Assembly (NCBI RefSeq): GCF_903915725.1
Contig: NZ_CAIWTY010000031.1
Coordinates: forward strand, 1-44,117
Direction: 5' to 3'
Length of the DNA stretch: 44,117 nucleotides
Source of the DNA: an uncultured Rhodopila sp.
Lineage (GTDB): Bacteria; Pseudomonadota; Alphaproteobacteria; Acetobacterales; Acetobacteraceae
Within the stretch, counting starts at the first letter, position 1; each line of letters begins with the position of its first letter. The notes beneath the pieces were generated by a model. It was not told the DNA's origin. It did no database searches and saw only the letters and a program-made list of their open reading frames with translations. The translations under genes were made by a program, and so were the position numbers. Of this stretch, positions 7,822 through 17,617 are shown one piece after another.

Positions 7822-8841
7822 TCAGCGCCGCGTCAGCTCATACAACGCCACCGAGGCGGCGGCGGACACGTTCAGACTTTCCACCGCGCCGGTGATCGCC
7901 AGCCCGGCGATCTCGTCGCACGTCTCCTTGGTCAGGCGGCGCAAACCCTCGCCCTCCGCGCCCAGCACCAAAGCCACCCGCCGATCGGCGAAGGCAAGGC
8001 CGGAAAGCGGCTTGCCGGCGGCGTCCAGTCCGATGCACCAGATATTCGCCGCCTTCAACGCGATGATCGTGCGGGCGATATTCACCGCCCGCAGCAGCGG
8101 CAAGGTCTCCAGCGCGCCGGACGCGGCCTTGGCGAGCCCGCCCGTCTCCTCCGGCGCGTTGCGGTCCTGCGTGATCACCGCCGCCGCGCCGAACGCCGCG
8201 GCGGACCGCATGATCGCGCCGACATTGCGCGGATCGGTTACCTGGTCCAGCACGACGATCACGCCCGGCTTCTCCAGCACCGACTGCAGGCTTGGCGGCG
8301 CCAACGGGTCCGCCAGCAGCGCCGCGCCCTGGTGCACCACGTCGCGCCCGAGCAGCAGATCGAGCCGCGCGCGATCCACCCGCTCCGGCGACACCGCCCA
8401 GGGTGGCGACAGGTGCTTGGCAATTGCAGCCTCCGCCTCCTCGGTCAGCAGCAACCGGCGCAGCCGCCGCGCCGGATTGGCCAGCGCCGCGGAGATGGCG
8501 TGATGCCCGTACAGCCAGACCGTGCCCTTCGGCGCATCCGCGGACGCCCGGGGCGCGTCATGCTCGCGCGGCCGGAAGTTCCCGCCGCCGGAACGCTGCG
8601 CCTGATCCGGACGCGGCTTGAAACCGCCGTCCGGGCGGGGACCGCCGTCACGAGGGCCGCCCTTTGGTGCCGCATGCGGCCGAGGCTTCTGATACTCGCG
8701 TGGCCCGGAATCAGGGCCGCGAGGACCGCCTCCGGACCCGCCGGACGGACGTGAGGACGAACCGCCGGGCCCACGATAGGGGCCTCGATCGGACGGGGGG
8801 CGCGACGAGCCGCCGGGGCGGTTGCCATGGGGAGGTTTCAT
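7822..8841 (-). CDS. rlmB: 23S rRNA 2'-O-methyltransferase, RlmB/TrmH (SpoU) family
   Basis: A 339-aa protein with an RlmB-like core: a substrate-binding domain beginning VWLYGHHAISAAL (near residue 107) followed by a SPOUT knot domain with all three SpoU motifs: DQVTDPRNVGAIMRS, ALVLGAEGEGLR and GAVESLNVSAAASVALYE. RlmB methylates a P-site guanosine of 23S rRNA (G2251 in E. coli). The ~100-residue N-terminal extension is unusual: it is disordered, Gly/Pro/Arg-rich with many RG and GG steps, suggesting extra RNA binding. I chose the ATG at 8841 rather than 8868 because a GGGGCGGA ribosome binding site sits just before it. The gene is convergent with the acyltransferase at 6506. Confidence 0.9.
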   Translation of the reverse strand: MKPPHGNRPGGSSRPPSDRGPYRGPGGSSSRPSGGSGGGPRGPDSGPREYQKPRPHAAPKGGPRDGGPRPDGGFKPRPDQAQRSGGGNFRPREHDAPRASADAPKGTVWLYGHHAISAALANPARRLRRLLLTEEAEAAIAKHLSPPWAVSPERVDRARLDLLLGRDVVHQGAALLADPLAPPSLQSVLEKPGVIVVLDQVTDPRNVGAIMRSAAAFGAAAVITQDRNAPEETGGLAKAASGALETLPLLRAVNIARTIIALKAANIWCIGLDAAGKPLSGLAFADRRVALVLGAEGEGLRRLTKETCDEIAGLAITGAVESLNVSAAASVALYELTRR

Positions 8842-8892
8842 TGTTCCGCCCCTATAGCCCGAGCGCATCCGTCTGCACAGGCGGCGAGACGG

Positions 8893-10023
8893 TCAGATTC
8901 GGCGGGACCAATCCGCACGGCCAGGAAGACCGCCGCGGGCCGCGACAGATTGCGCCAGCGACCGCCCCCACCGCAGCGCCGGCAACTCCAGGTGCCAATG
9001 CAGCCAGGCCGACACGCCAATCGGCAACAGGATCGAAGCCGGAACCCACATGAACGTGAACAGCACCGCGTCCCCGTCCGCCACCCCGCTCAAAGCCCCG
9101 CTCAACACCTTGTGGATCGGCTCGTTCACCAGATAAACGCAGTAGGAAATCGCGCCCAGATACGCCGCCACCCGGCTGCGGAGAAACAACCCTGCCCAGC
9201 GCAGCCCGAACGCATCCGGCCGCATCTGCGCAGCCAGGCAAAGCGTCCACGCCAGCGGCGGCAACAGCCGCCCCAGCGTCCCGTGGGTCGCGCAAACCGC
9301 GACCACCGCCGTCAGAACGATCCCGTACCGCCGCAGCCCCCCTGCTTCGGAACGGACCACCCCCAGGCTCGCCACACCCAGGGCAAAGAAATGCGCCTTG
9401 TTCGGCAGGAACGCCCGGCTGAACTGCCACGGCTCCGGCACCGACAGCCGCCACGCCGCCCCCGCCGCCGCCATCGCCAGCAACACCCAAACCAGCCGCC
9501 GCCGGCCCGCCGGGTGTAACAGCAAAGCCAGGATGTAGAACTGCCATTCGGTGGACAGACTCCAGGTTGACCCCAGGAAACTCACCCACACATCCGGCAG
9601 CACCGCCTTCGGAAACAGGCCGTGCGTCATTGTCAGGTGAGCCAGGATCTCCGGCAGCCAGGTGCGCGGCCATGCCGTCACGCAGATCGACCGCGCTGCG
9701 TTGTCCAGGCCCACCCAGGGCATCGCGCCGAATCCGCAGGACCAAACCTGCAGCGCCACCGAGACCGCGAACACCGGCAGGAAGACCGGGAAGATCCGCG
9801 CCGCGCGGGCGATCAGGAAGGCATCCGCGCGGCCGCCGGCGCGATCCAGCGCCTTGACGATCACCAGCCCGCTCAATACGAAAAACAGATCGACCGCGGC
9901 GCCGCCATGCGACACCAGGCTCTGCACGGCATCCGGCAGCGCCGCGAACGGCGCCATGTGCCCAAGCAGCACATACACCGCGAGCATCCCGCGCAGCCCG
10001 TCGAGGCATTCCAAACGCTTCAT
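8893..10023 (-). CDS. Acyltransferase-3 family membrane protein (OafA/YrhL type)
   Basis: A 376-aa multi-pass inner-membrane protein of the acyltransferase_3 family, which acylates surface sugars. Landmarks: RLECLDGLRGMLAVYVLLGH near the N-terminus with the conserved Arg and His, DLFFVLSGLVIVKAL, WSLSTEWQFYI, and about ten hydrophobic segments ending in YLGAISYCVYLVNEPIHKVL. I chose ATG 10023; a GTG 60 nt upstream would add a poorly supported leader. No clear Shine-Dalgarno at either. It lies 51 nt downstream of nothing else on its strand except rlmB, with which it could be cotranscribed. Confidence 0.85.
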   Translation of the reverse strand: MKRLECLDGLRGMLAVYVLLGHMAPFAALPDAVQSLVSHGGAAVDLFFVLSGLVIVKALDRAGGRADAFLIARAARIFPVFLPVFAVSVALQVWSCGFGAMPWVGLDNAARSICVTAWPRTWLPEILAHLTMTHGLFPKAVLPDVWVSFLGSTWSLSTEWQFYILALLLHPAGRRRLVWVLLAMAAAGAAWRLSVPEPWQFSRAFLPNKAHFFALGVASLGVVRSEAGGLRRYGIVLTAVVAVCATHGTLGRLLPPLAWTLCLAAQMRPDAFGLRWAGLFLRSRVAAYLGAISYCVYLVNEPIHKVLSGALSGVADGDAVLFTFMWVPASILLPIGVSAWLHWHLELPALRWGRSLAQSVAARGGLPGRADWSRRI

Positions 10024-10265
10024 GCCGGCAGGATGCCGGAAAAAAGTTAACAAAAAGCAAAGGAATCGCGATTCCGCCGACACTTGCCTGCCTCACCGCC
10101 AACCATCCGCCACGGTTGGCGTGGCTCCGGGCTTGTCCGGCTCCGGTATGGCGGTGTCCAAGCGGTCCAACCCGGCTCCCGGCGGCCAGCTTGTGTGCAT
10201 TATTGCCGTGCCCCGGCGAGGCGAAGGCTCCGCCGCGGCGCATGGCGGCGCGCTCCAGAAAGTGG

Positions 10266-10294
10266 TTGATCAATACCAATAGGTGTGGACTAAT
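10266..10294 (+). promoter_or_regulatory. Putative sigma-70-type promoter of the 526-aa orphan gene
   Basis: TTGATC (10266-10271) and ACTAAT (10289-10294) are separated by exactly 17 nt in an AT-rich stretch unlike its surroundings, 35 nt upstream of the ATG at 10330, which has a GGGAGGA ribosome binding site. The remainder of 10024-10265 shows nothing I can name. Confidence 0.4.
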
Positions 10295-10329
10295 AACGGA
10301 AACGTCATCTCTACGGGAGGATCAACGCC

Positions 10330-11910
10330 ATGACGACAGCCGTCGGTGCCCTGTCGAACCTTGAGTCAATGTTCAACTGCCTGAAATCCGCTTGCAGTGC
10401 GTTCGCGGCGGCCGACGCGCTGTACGAGGCGCTCACGGGCACGGATGGAACCTCGCAAATTGTCGATGCGATCACCCAGTTGCAGCAGGTCGTGAGCCAG
10501 GGCCTCCAGGAACTGGTGCAGGCCGTGGATGACGACATCTGGCAACAGCAATGGCAGCCGTTCTCCGCCGGCATAGCTTCGATCCAGACGCAGGTGGCGA
10601 ACTTCGGCACGGCTTACGCGACGCTGTCCAAGGATCAAAGCGGTAACTACTGGATCAACAATGGCAACCTGGTGCCGCTGAGTGTTTGGGCCGCCGGTGG
10701 CACGTATGAAAACCTGAGCTACGGAAGTGCTTTGCAGACCATCTACGCGCAGGCCGAAGCGCTATACGACCTGTTCCAGCAGGGCGCACCGGACCAGACC
10801 TTGCTGGGTGTCTGGGGCCAATTGTTCGGCCTCGGCTCGGGCAACGTGGTGCAAAACTTTGCCGGACAGACCCAGCTCACGGCTTATTTCTACCTGATGC
10901 AGCAAATCTACGGAATGCTCTCGACAATATACTACTATCATGAGACGCTTCTAGCTATGTATTGCGGTATCAACGAGAATCAGGGCAGTTTCACCTCGTT
11001 GAGTTCGTATGTCCAATCCAATTTCGCATCTTGCGACAGCCAGAATGCGCAATCGGTCTGGGCCAGGTTCAACAGCGCCATGACACCTGTGCCGCCGCTC
11101 CCGGCGGACTATTCGGTCATTGCGACCAGCGGCGACAGTTGGCCGGGCGGCGATGCCTACAACGTCATCAACCGGGGCGGCGGCGCCCCGGGCGGCGCTC
11201 AGTTCTGGAACCAATGGACCAGAACCTCGCAGTATCCACAATATGCCAACGCCGTCATCACCAATTTGCAGATCTGTATCGACAGTGCAAATTCTTCGGA
11301 TTTTCCGAATTACTATCTTGCCGGCACGGTTTCCGAGGTTCTCCCCGGCGCGAATTTCGTTCAGCAGCCGAATCCCATCACGTCATACAATGCCGCCCAG
11401 ATGAATGGTGCGAATGCCAACCAATACATGATTTACGTCAACGCCGAGTCCAACGGCTACGTGAATGTCGGATACGCGATTCCGCCGCAGACGCCGGCAT
11501 CGGAAAACATCTTCACCGTCATGACCGGCTTCAGCTTCGCCGTCGTCTATGGCAACCGGCTCGGCATCCAGGTCGAATTCAGTCTGCTGGACCTTACAAA
11601 TCCCGCGGCGCCGCTCGTCAGCTTCCTCGGGGAGGGAATCGTCCCGACCAATCAATATTTCGGTATCGGAGGAAATTCGGGCAATCCTCAGGACGTCAAC
11701 TATGTCGACCTGCGGCCATCGGGCACGACGGTCGGCTTCCCGATCGACAATGTCTCGCTGATTGAGACGTGCGCGACGAATAACGGCAACCGCATCGGCC
11801 TCCTGGTGCGGTCCGCCTGGGGCGGGTTCCGGGCCAGCTTCATGCAGCCGACCGTCACCCTCGTGCCGAACGGTTTCGTTCCGGCCGGCTCATCGCTCAA
11901 GCGGCCTTAG
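10330..11910 (+). CDS. Orphan protein with helical N-half and beta-rich C-half
   Basis: A 526-aa protein that I do not recognise. Residues 1-240 are predicted mostly helical, with amphipathic heptad-like stretches (IVDAITQLQQVVSQGLQELV; AYFYLMQQIYGMLSTIYYYH). Residues 270-526 are Asn/Gly/Tyr-rich with alternating strand-like segments. There is no N-terminal signal peptide and only six Cys. Third-position GC is visibly lower than in neighbours (for example around 10925-10985), hinting at transfer. The architecture, a helical bundle followed by a beta domain, is seen in some pore-forming or carbohydrate-binding toxins, but no signature motif is present, so that is speculation. It is monocistronic. 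Confidence 0.8.
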   Translation: MTTAVGALSNLESMFNCLKSACSAFAAADALYEALTGTDGTSQIVDAITQLQQVVSQGLQELVQAVDDDIWQQQWQPFSAGIASIQTQVANFGTAYATLSKDQSGNYWINNGNLVPLSVWAAGGTYENLSYGSALQTIYAQAEALYDLFQQGAPDQTLLGVWGQLFGLGSGNVVQNFAGQTQLTAYFYLMQQIYGMLSTIYYYHETLLAMYCGINENQGSFTSLSSYVQSNFASCDSQNAQSVWARFNSAMTPVPPLPADYSVIATSGDSWPGGDAYNVINRGGGAPGGAQFWNQWTRTSQYPQYANAVITNLQICIDSANSSDFPNYYLAGTVSEVLPGANFVQQPNPITSYNAAQMNGANANQYMIYVNAESNGYVNVGYAIPPQTPASENIFTVMTGFSFAVVYGNRLGIQVEFSLLDLTNPAAPLVSFLGEGIVPTNQYFGIGGNSGNPQDVNYVDLRPSGTTVGFPIDNVSLIETCATNNGNRIGLLVRSAWGGFRASFMQPTVTLVPNGFVPAGSSLKRP

Positions 11911-12037
11911 CCCGCTTGCAACCGGCCGGTGCGGCCCGGCTACGCTGCCGCAAGCCCTGCCGCGGCGCTCAGCAAATCCCTTGCCAGCGCGTCGAACCGA
12001 CTCTATGTTGAGACTTAATCATTCTCCGCTGTGGTAC

Positions 12038-12074
12038 GGAGGTGGCCTTAACCGGGCCGCCTCTTTTTGTTTTG
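12038..12074 (+). terminator. Terminator-like hairpin upstream of rimP (possible attenuator)
   Basis: AGGTGGCC (12040-12047) pairs with GGCCGCCT (12055-12062) around a 7-nt loop. Two further pairs extend the base and a T-rich tract (CTTTTTGTTTT) follows. This is a textbook intrinsic terminator shape but lies between any upstream promoter and the rimP start, so it could attenuate the operon, which encodes the termination factor NusA itself. It could also simply end upstream transcription. Confidence 0.6.
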
Positions 12075-12086
12075 GGCGACACTGTT

Positions 12087-12605
12087 GTGGACGGAAACGA
12101 GCCAACCAACACCCTGGAAGCCAAGCTGGCGGCCATCATCGAGCCCCGGCTCGAGTCGATGGGGTTCGAGCTCGTCCGAGTCGCCGTGCTCGGCCGCGAG
12201 CGCCCGACCGTCCAGATCATGGCCGATCGGCGGGACGGGTCGCAGATTTCGGTCGAGGACTGCCAGCAGATCAGCCATGACGTCAGCGCCGCCATTGACG
12301 TGGACGACCCGATCCCGGGCGCCTGGACCCTGGAGGTCAGCTCCGCCGGGATCGACCGCCCGCTGACCCGGGTGAAGGACTGGAACCGCTACGCCGGCCA
12401 TCTCGCCCGCGTCGAAACCTATTTTCCGCAGAACGGGCGCAAGCGCTTCGCCGGCATCGTGCTCGGTGCAGACGAAGACGCCGCCAGGATCCGCCTCGAC
12501 GATGGTCTGGAAGTCGTGATTCGTCACCCGGACATTCGCCGGGCGAAACTGGTTCTCACGGACGCTCTGATCGAAGCCACTGCAACGCCGCCGCTCGCCA
12601 ACTGA
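12087..12605 (+). CDS. rimP: Ribosome maturation factor RimP
   Basis: A 172-aa protein needed for 30S subunit maturation. The N-terminal domain shows the conserved [18 protein letters not shown] and the segment [37 protein letters not shown] links to the C-terminal SH3-like beta barrel. It is first in the rimP-nusA-ylxR-infB-rbfA operon. I prefer the GTG at 12087; an in-frame GTG at 12042 lies inside the terminator-like hairpin stem and would add 15 unlikely residues. The ribosome binding site is weak at both. The nusA gene starts 11 nt downstream. Confidence 0.92.
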   Translation: MDGNEPTNTLEAKLAAIIEPRLESMGFELVRVAVLGRERPTVQIMADRRDGSQISVEDCQQISHDVSAAIDVDDPIPGAWTLEVSSAGIDRPLTRVKDWNRYAGHLARVETYFPQNGRKRFAGIVLGADEDAARIRLDDGLEVVIRHPDIRRAKLVLTDALIEATATPPLAN

Positions 12606-12616
12606 CAGAGGTTGCC

Positions 12617-14155
12617 ATGGACACCGCTATCGCCCGCCCCGAACTGCTGCTGGTCGCCGATGCCGTCGCGCGTGAAAAGAACATTGATCGCGAGGAAGTG
12701 CTGGAGGCGATGGAACAGGCCATCCAGAAGGCCGGGCGCGCCAAGTACGGGCATGAAAAGGACATCAGGGCGACCATCGACCGCAAGACCGGCGATGTGC
12801 GGCTGTCACGCTGGACCGAGATCGTCGAGACGGTCGAGAACGAAGAAACCCAGATGGGCAAGGGCGACGCAGCCAAGCTGTTCCCCGACAAATCAGTCGG
12901 CGAATTTGTCGTCGATCCGCTGCCGCCGATTGATTTCGGCCGCATCGCCGCCCAGACCGCCAAGCAGGTGATCGTCCAGCGCGTCCGCGAATACGAACGC
13001 CGGCGCCAATACGACGAGTTCAAGGACCGGGTCGGCGAAATCATCAACGGCGTGGTCAAGCGCACCGAGTACGGCAACCTGATGGTGGAACTCGGCCGGG
13101 CGGAGGCGCTGCTGCGGCGCGACGAGCTGATCGCGCGTGAAAGTTTCCGCAACGGCGACCGCGTTCGCGCCTATATCTACGACGTGCGCGAGGAACCCCG
13201 CGGCCCGCAGATCTTCCTGTCCCGCACCCATCCCGGCTTCCTGGCGAAGCTGTTTGCCCAGGAAGTGCCTGAAATCTACGACGGCATCATCGAGATCAAG
13301 GCCGTTTCGCGCGATCCCGGCAGCCGCGCCAAGATGGCGGTTATCAGCCGCGACTCGTCGATCGACCCCGTCGGCGCGTGCGTCGGCATGCGCGGGTCGC
13401 GCGTGCAGGCGGTGGTGCAGGAACTGCAGGGTGAGAAGATCGACATCATCCCCTGGAGCAGCCAGGCCGCCACCTTCGTGGTGAACGCGCTGGCACCGGC
13501 CGAGGTGACCAAGGTCGTGCTGGATGAAGAGGCCGGACGGGTTGAAGTCGTGGTCCCGGATGAACAACTGTCGTTGGCGATCGGGCGGCGCGGCCAGAAC
13601 GTGCGGCTGGCGTCGCAGTTGACCCGTTGGGACATCGACATCCTGACCGAGGCCGAGGAAAGCGAACGCCGCCAGGAGGAATTCCGCCGCCGCTCCGGCC
13701 TGTTCGTTGAGGCGCTGGACGTCGACGACATGATCGCCGGGCTGCTGGTGACCGAGGGTTTCACCACCGTCGAGGAACTGGCGTTCACGCCGATAGACGA
13801 AGTCGCCGCGATCGAAGGCTTCGACGAGAACGTAGCCGAGGAACTGGTTCGCCGCGCCGAAGGCTTCCTGGCGCAACGCGACAATGAAATGAACGACAAG
13901 CGCGTTGGCCTCGGCGTGACGGACGAGGTGGCGTCGATCGAATTGCTGACCCCGGCGATGCTGGTGGCATTGGGCGAGAAGGAGATCCGGACGCTGGACG
14001 ATCTGGGCGATCTGGCCTCCGACGAGTTGCTGGAGATTGTTGGCGCCGACAAGATGGACGAAGCGACGGCCAATGACGTGATCATGGCGGCCCGCGCTCA
14101 TTGGTTCGACGGTGAGGCGCCCGCGGCTGCTCCCGAGGAGGCCGATCACGACTGA
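12617..14155 (+). CDS. nusA: Transcription termination/antitermination protein NusA
   Basis: A 512-aa NusA of the long (proteobacterial) type. Order: N-terminal RNA-polymerase-binding domain (about 1-130), S1 domain (about 135-200, GEIINGVVKRTEYGNLMVEL), tandem KH domains (about 230-370, with DPVGACVGMRGSRVQAVV and SLAIGRRGQNVRLASQL), and two helix-hairpin-helix acidic repeats at the C-terminus (VEALDVDDMIAGLLVTEGF and the region ending NDVIMAARAHW). It binds elongating polymerase and modulates pausing and termination. ATG at 12617 follows a GAGAGG-like ribosome binding site. Confidence 0.97.
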   Translation: MDTAIARPELLLVADAVAREKNIDREEVLEAMEQAIQKAGRAKYGHEKDIRATIDRKTGDVRLSRWTEIVETVENEETQMGKGDAAKLFPDKSVGEFVVDPLPPIDFGRIAAQTAKQVIVQRVREYERRRQYDEFKDRVGEIINGVVKRTEYGNLMVELGRAEALLRRDELIARESFRNGDRVRAYIYDVREEPRGPQIFLSRTHPGFLAKLFAQEVPEIYDGIIEIKAVSRDPGSRAKMAVISRDSSIDPVGACVGMRGSRVQAVVQELQGEKIDIIPWSSQAATFVVNALAPAEVTKVVLDEEAGRVEVVVPDEQLSLAIGRRGQNVRLASQLTRWDIDILTEAEESERRQEEFRRRSGLFVEALDVDDMIAGLLVTEGFTTVEELAFTPIDEVAAIEGFDENVAEELVRRAEGFLAQRDNEMNDKRVGLGVTDEVASIELLTPAMLVALGEKEIRTLDDLGDLASDELLEIVGADKMDEATANDVIMAARAHWFDGEAPAAAPEEADHD

Positions 14156-14891
14156 GATCGAGGCTGACACCGGAGATGACGAGCCGGAAACCGGACCGCT
14201 GCGCCGCTGCATCGTCACGCGTGAGCGGCTGCCGAAGGAGCGGATGATCCGTTTCGTCATTGGCCCGGACCGCCTGGTGGTTCCGGACCTGGCTGCAAGG
14301 CTGCCCGGGCGGGGAATCTGGTTGAGTGCCTCCGCGGATGTGGTAGGGTTGCAAAGCGCCGTAGACGAAGGGCGCCAAAAACAACGGCAAACCGGGGGTT
14401 CGGCGGATCGCCATCTGGCCCGGGCATTTGCCAGGGCCGCTCGCGGTCCCGTTTTGCTGCCATCCGATCTTTCCGGCTTACTGCAAGCGGCGCTGGTCCG
14501 GCGGATCAGTGAAATTTTGGGCCTGACCCGCCGCGCCGGACAGGCTATTGCAGGATTCGAAAAAGCGCGCGAAGTGCTGCGCCTTGGACAGACTCGCCTG
14601 GTGGTGCAGGCGTCGGACGGCAGCGAGGCGGAGCGCAAGCGCTTCCTCTCCGGCTTCGGTCCGGAACTGACGGTGATCGATCCACTCCCGGGCGAAGCCC
14701 TGGGCCGGATCTTCGGCCGGGACCATGTGGTGCACGTCGCGGTAGCGCCGGGCAAATTGGCGGAGTCGCTCGCTGTGGAGGCGGGCAGGCTGGCCGGGTT
14801 GAGGAACGGGTCCGCAAGGGCCATGGGGTCCGCAAGGGCCACGGGGCGGGAAATCGCCTCGGTGAACGATGAAACGGGTGCCAACGGATAA
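14112..14891 (+). CDS. ylxR: YlxR (DUF448)-L7Ae fusion RNA-binding protein
   Basis: A 259-aa protein. The N-terminal YlxR domain carries [20 protein letters not shown] and [14 protein letters not shown]. The C-terminal half is an L7Ae-like fold ([20 protein letters not shown] ... [15 protein letters not shown]). The fusion is usual in alphaproteobacteria, between nusA and infB. The start is unclear: the only standard codon upstream of the domain is the GTG at 14112, which overlaps nusA by 44 nt and lacks a ribosome binding site, whereas a good GAGGAGG at 14135-14141 points to an ACG at 14148. The C-terminus has a short duplicated [12 protein letters not shown] segment. The gene stops 2 nt before infB. 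Confidence 0.88.
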   Translation: MRRPRLLPRRPITTEIEADTGDDEPETGPLRRCIVTRERLPKERMIRFVIGPDRLVVPDLAARLPGRGIWLSASADVVGLQSAVDEGRQKQRQTGGSADRHLARAFARAARGPVLLPSDLSGLLQAALVRRISEILGLTRRAGQAIAGFEKAREVLRLGQTRLVVQASDGSEAERKRFLSGFGPELTVIDPLPGEALGRIFGRDHVVHVAVAPGKLAESLAVEAGRLAGLRNGSARAMGSARATGREIASVNDETGANG

Positions 14892-14893
14892 AC

Positions 14894-17617
14894 ATGAGCG
14901 AAAGCAACGATCAGGACGGCGGCAAAGGGCGGCTCTCCCTGCGTCCGGCAGGGCGTTTGGAAGTGGGACGAACCGTCGACGCAGGCTCCGTACGACAGAG
15001 CTTCAGCCACGGCCGATCAAAAGTCGTGCAGGTGGAAGTGCGCAAGAAGCGTGCGCCGCTGCCCAATCCTTCGGCTGCGGCCGGCGCTCCGCCGCCGCCG
15101 CCCGCCGGTGCCGCGCCCGCGCCGCGCCCTCAGACCCAGCCCGGACGTCCCGCGCCCGGCTCCGGGCGCGCCCTGACAGCGGCCGAACAGGCCACCCGCC
15201 TGCGCGCGGTGCAGGAACAGCAGCGCGACGCCGCCAGGCGCGAGGCTGAACGCCGGGAGCAGGAAAAGATATCGATCCTGTCCGCGGCCGAGGAAGCGCG
15301 CCGCCGCGAGCAGGAAGCCAGGAAGGCCGCGGAGGAGGAAGAACGCCTCGCGGCGGATCAGGCGATCCGCGACAAGCTGGAAGCCGACGCGCGGCGGGCG
15401 CAGGAAGCCGCCGCTGCTGCGGCGGCGGCTGCCCGAACGCCGGCCGAACAGGAAGCTCACGAGGCGGAGGAAGAAATCCGCGCCTCCCAGCCCGCGCCGC
15501 CCCCGGTGGTCGCTCAACCCGCTCAGCCGTTGGCAAAAGCGCCGCAAACGGCCAAGCCGGCACCCGCCGGAGCACCGTCGGCGACCGAGACGTTGCGGCT
15601 TCGCACCGGCCGCCCCGAGGACGAGGACGACTCGCGCCCGGCCCGCAGGACCGGTGCAGGCGGGGTTCCCGCCCGCAAGCCGCCCGTCGTCGCGCCGAAG
15701 AAGAACACCGACGACCGCCGCCGTACCGGCCGCATCGACGTGCAGGCGGCGATCGAGGGCACCGACGAAAAGGTGCGTTCGCTCGCTTCGGTCCGCCGTC
15801 AACGCGAGCGCGAGCGCCGTCAGGCGGAACTCGACCGCCTGCGCGCGGATCAGGTCAAGGTCGTGCGCGACGTTATCCTGCCCGACCAGATCACCGTGCA
15901 GGAACTGGCCAACCGCATGGCCGCGCGGGCGCCCGAAGTCATCAAGGCGTTGATGAAGATGGGCGTGATGGCGACCATCACCCAGTCGCTGGATGCCGAC
16001 ACCGCCGAACTGGTGGTGCAGGAGTTCGGCCATCGTGCCCGCCGCGTTTCAGAATCCGATGTCGAAATCGGCCTGGAAGGCATTGCGGACATCGACGAGG
16101 ATCTGATCCTGCGGCCGCCGGTCGTGACAATCATGGGCCATGTCGATCACGGCAAGACGTCCCTGCTGGATGCGCTGCGCTCCGCCGACGTGGCGGCCGG
16201 CGAGGCCGGCGGGATCACCCAGCATATCGGCGCCTATCAGGTGACGATGCCGGAAGGCGAGCAGATCACCTTCATCGACACGCCGGGCCACGAGGCATTC
16301 ACCGCCATGCGGGCGCGCGGCGCCTCGGTGACGGACATCGTCATCCTGGTGGTGGCCGCCGATGACGGCGTGATGCCGCAGACGATCGAGGCCATCCGGC
16401 ATGCCAAGGCAGCCAACGCGCCGATAATCGTGGCGATCAACAAGATGGACAAGCCGGATGCCAATCCGGATCGCGTCCGGCAGGAGCTGCTCAGCCACGA
16501 CATCGTGGTGGAAGACATGGGCGGCGAGACGCAGGACGTGCTGGTTTCGGCGAAGCAGAAGACCGGCCTCGACAAGCTGATCGAGGCGATCCTGCTGCAG
16601 GCCGAAATCCTCGACCTGAAGTCGAACCCGAACCGCACCGCCGAAGGCACGGTGATCGAAAGCCGCCTCGACCGCGGACGCGGCCCCGTCGGCACCATGC
16701 TGGTGCAGCGCGGCACGCTGCGGCAGGGCGACATCATCGTGGCCGGTTCCGAATGGGGCCGGGTGCGCGCCATGCTCGACGACAAGGGGCGGCACCTGCA
16801 AGAGGCCGGTCCGTCCGCGCCGGTGGAGATCCTCGGCCTGAGCGGGGCGCCGGCTGCCGGTGAGCCTTTCGTAGTGGTGGAAAGCGAAGGCCGCGCGCGG
16901 GAGATCACCGAATTCCGCGAACGCCGCCAGCGCGACAAGATCGCCGGCGCGGCGGTCGGTGCCCGCGGCACGCTCGATCAGATGCTGGCGCGCATCCAGG
17001 CCGGCGAGCAGAAGGAAGTCGCGGTCCTGATCAAGGCCGACGTGCAGGGCAGCGCCGAGGCGATCCAACTGACCGTGCTGAAGCTGGCGCATGAGGAAGT
17101 GAAGGTGCGCGTGCTGCTGGCCGGTGTCGGCCAGATCACCGAAAGCGACGTGCAGCTTGCCAAGGCGTCCAGCGCGGTGATCATCGGCTTCAACGTCCGC
17201 GCGACATCGCAGGCGCGGGAATTGGCGCAGCGCGAGAGCGTGGATATTCGCTACTTCTCGATCATCTATGAAGTCTCCGACGACATCGAGAAGCTGGTCA
17301 AAGGCAAGGTCGCGCCGAAAGCCCGCGAGAAGTTCCTGGGCTATGCCGAAGTCCGCAAGGTCTTCAACATCACCAAGACCGGCAAGGTGGCTGGCTGCAT
17401 GATCACCGAGGGTGTCGTCAAGCGCGGCGCCGGGGTGCGGGTGCTGCGCGACAACGTGGTGATCCACAACGGCGAGCTGTCGCAGCTCAAGCGGTTCAAG
17501 GACGACGTGAAGGAAGTTGCCCGCGGCTACGAATGCGGCCTGTCCTTCGCCAACTTCGAGAACCTGCAGGAAGGCGACGTCATCGAGTGCTTTGAAGTGG
17601 AGATGGTTCCGGGTTGA
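14894..17617 (+). CDS. infB: Translation initiation factor IF-2
   Basis: A 907-aa IF-2. Residues 1 to about 300 form a long Ala/Glu/Arg/Pro-rich linker with charged helical repeats. The IF2_N domain follows ([18 protein letters not shown]). The GTPase domain has G1 GHVDHGKT near residue 414, G3 DTPGHEAF near 461, G4 NKMD near 515 and G5 SAK. Domains II-IV include [14 protein letters not shown] and end in the fMet-tRNA-binding domain with [11 protein letters not shown]. It positions initiator tRNA on the 30S subunit. The stop overlaps the TTG start of rbfA by 4 nt, indicating coupling. Confidence 0.97.
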   Translation: MSESNDQDGGKGRLSLRPAGRLEVGRTVDAGSVRQSFSHGRSKVVQVEVRKKRAPLPNPSAAAGAPPPPPAGAAPAPRPQTQPGRPAPGSGRALTAAEQATRLRAVQEQQRDAARREAERREQEKISILSAAEEARRREQEARKAAEEEERLAADQAIRDKLEADARRAQEAAAAAAAAARTPAEQEAHEAEEEIRASQPAPPPVVAQPAQPLAKAPQTAKPAPAGAPSATETLRLRTGRPEDEDDSRPARRTGAGGVPARKPPVVAPKKNTDDRRRTGRIDVQAAIEGTDEKVRSLASVRRQRERERRQAELDRLRADQVKVVRDVILPDQITVQELANRMAARAPEVIKALMKMGVMATITQSLDADTAELVVQEFGHRARRVSESDVEIGLEGIADIDEDLILRPPVVTIMGHVDHGKTSLLDALRSADVAAGEAGGITQHIGAYQVTMPEGEQITFIDTPGHEAFTAMRARGASVTDIVILVVAADDGVMPQTIEAIRHAKAANAPIIVAINKMDKPDANPDRVRQELLSHDIVVEDMGGETQDVLVSAKQKTGLDKLIEAILLQAEILDLKSNPNRTAEGTVIESRLDRGRGPVGTMLVQRGTLRQGDIIVAGSEWGRVRAMLDDKGRHLQEAGPSAPVEILGLSGAPAAGEPFVVVESEGRAREITEFRERRQRDKIAGAAVGARGTLDQMLARIQAGEQKEVAVLIKADVQGSAEAIQLTVLKLAHEEVKVRVLLAGVGQITESDVQLAKASSAVIIGFNVRATSQARELAQRESVDIRYFSIIYEVSDDIEKLVKGKVAPKAREKFLGYAEVRKVFNITKTGKVAGCMITEGVVKRGAGVRVLRDNVVIHNGELSQLKRFKDDVKEVARGYECGLSFANFENLQEGDVIECFEVEMVPG

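Noticed and set aside
12042..12086. Upstream GTG start for rimP
   Set aside because: It lies within the stem of the terminator-like hairpin, and the added residues do not match the RimP family N-terminus.
12893..15010. 705-codon minus-strand ORF across nusA, ylxR and the start of infB
   Set aside because: Antisense to three genes with unmistakable family motifs; no ribosome binding site and His/Arg-rich shadow composition.
16049..17467. 472-codon minus-strand ORF
   Set aside because: Antisense to the GTPase domain of infB; shadow coding only.
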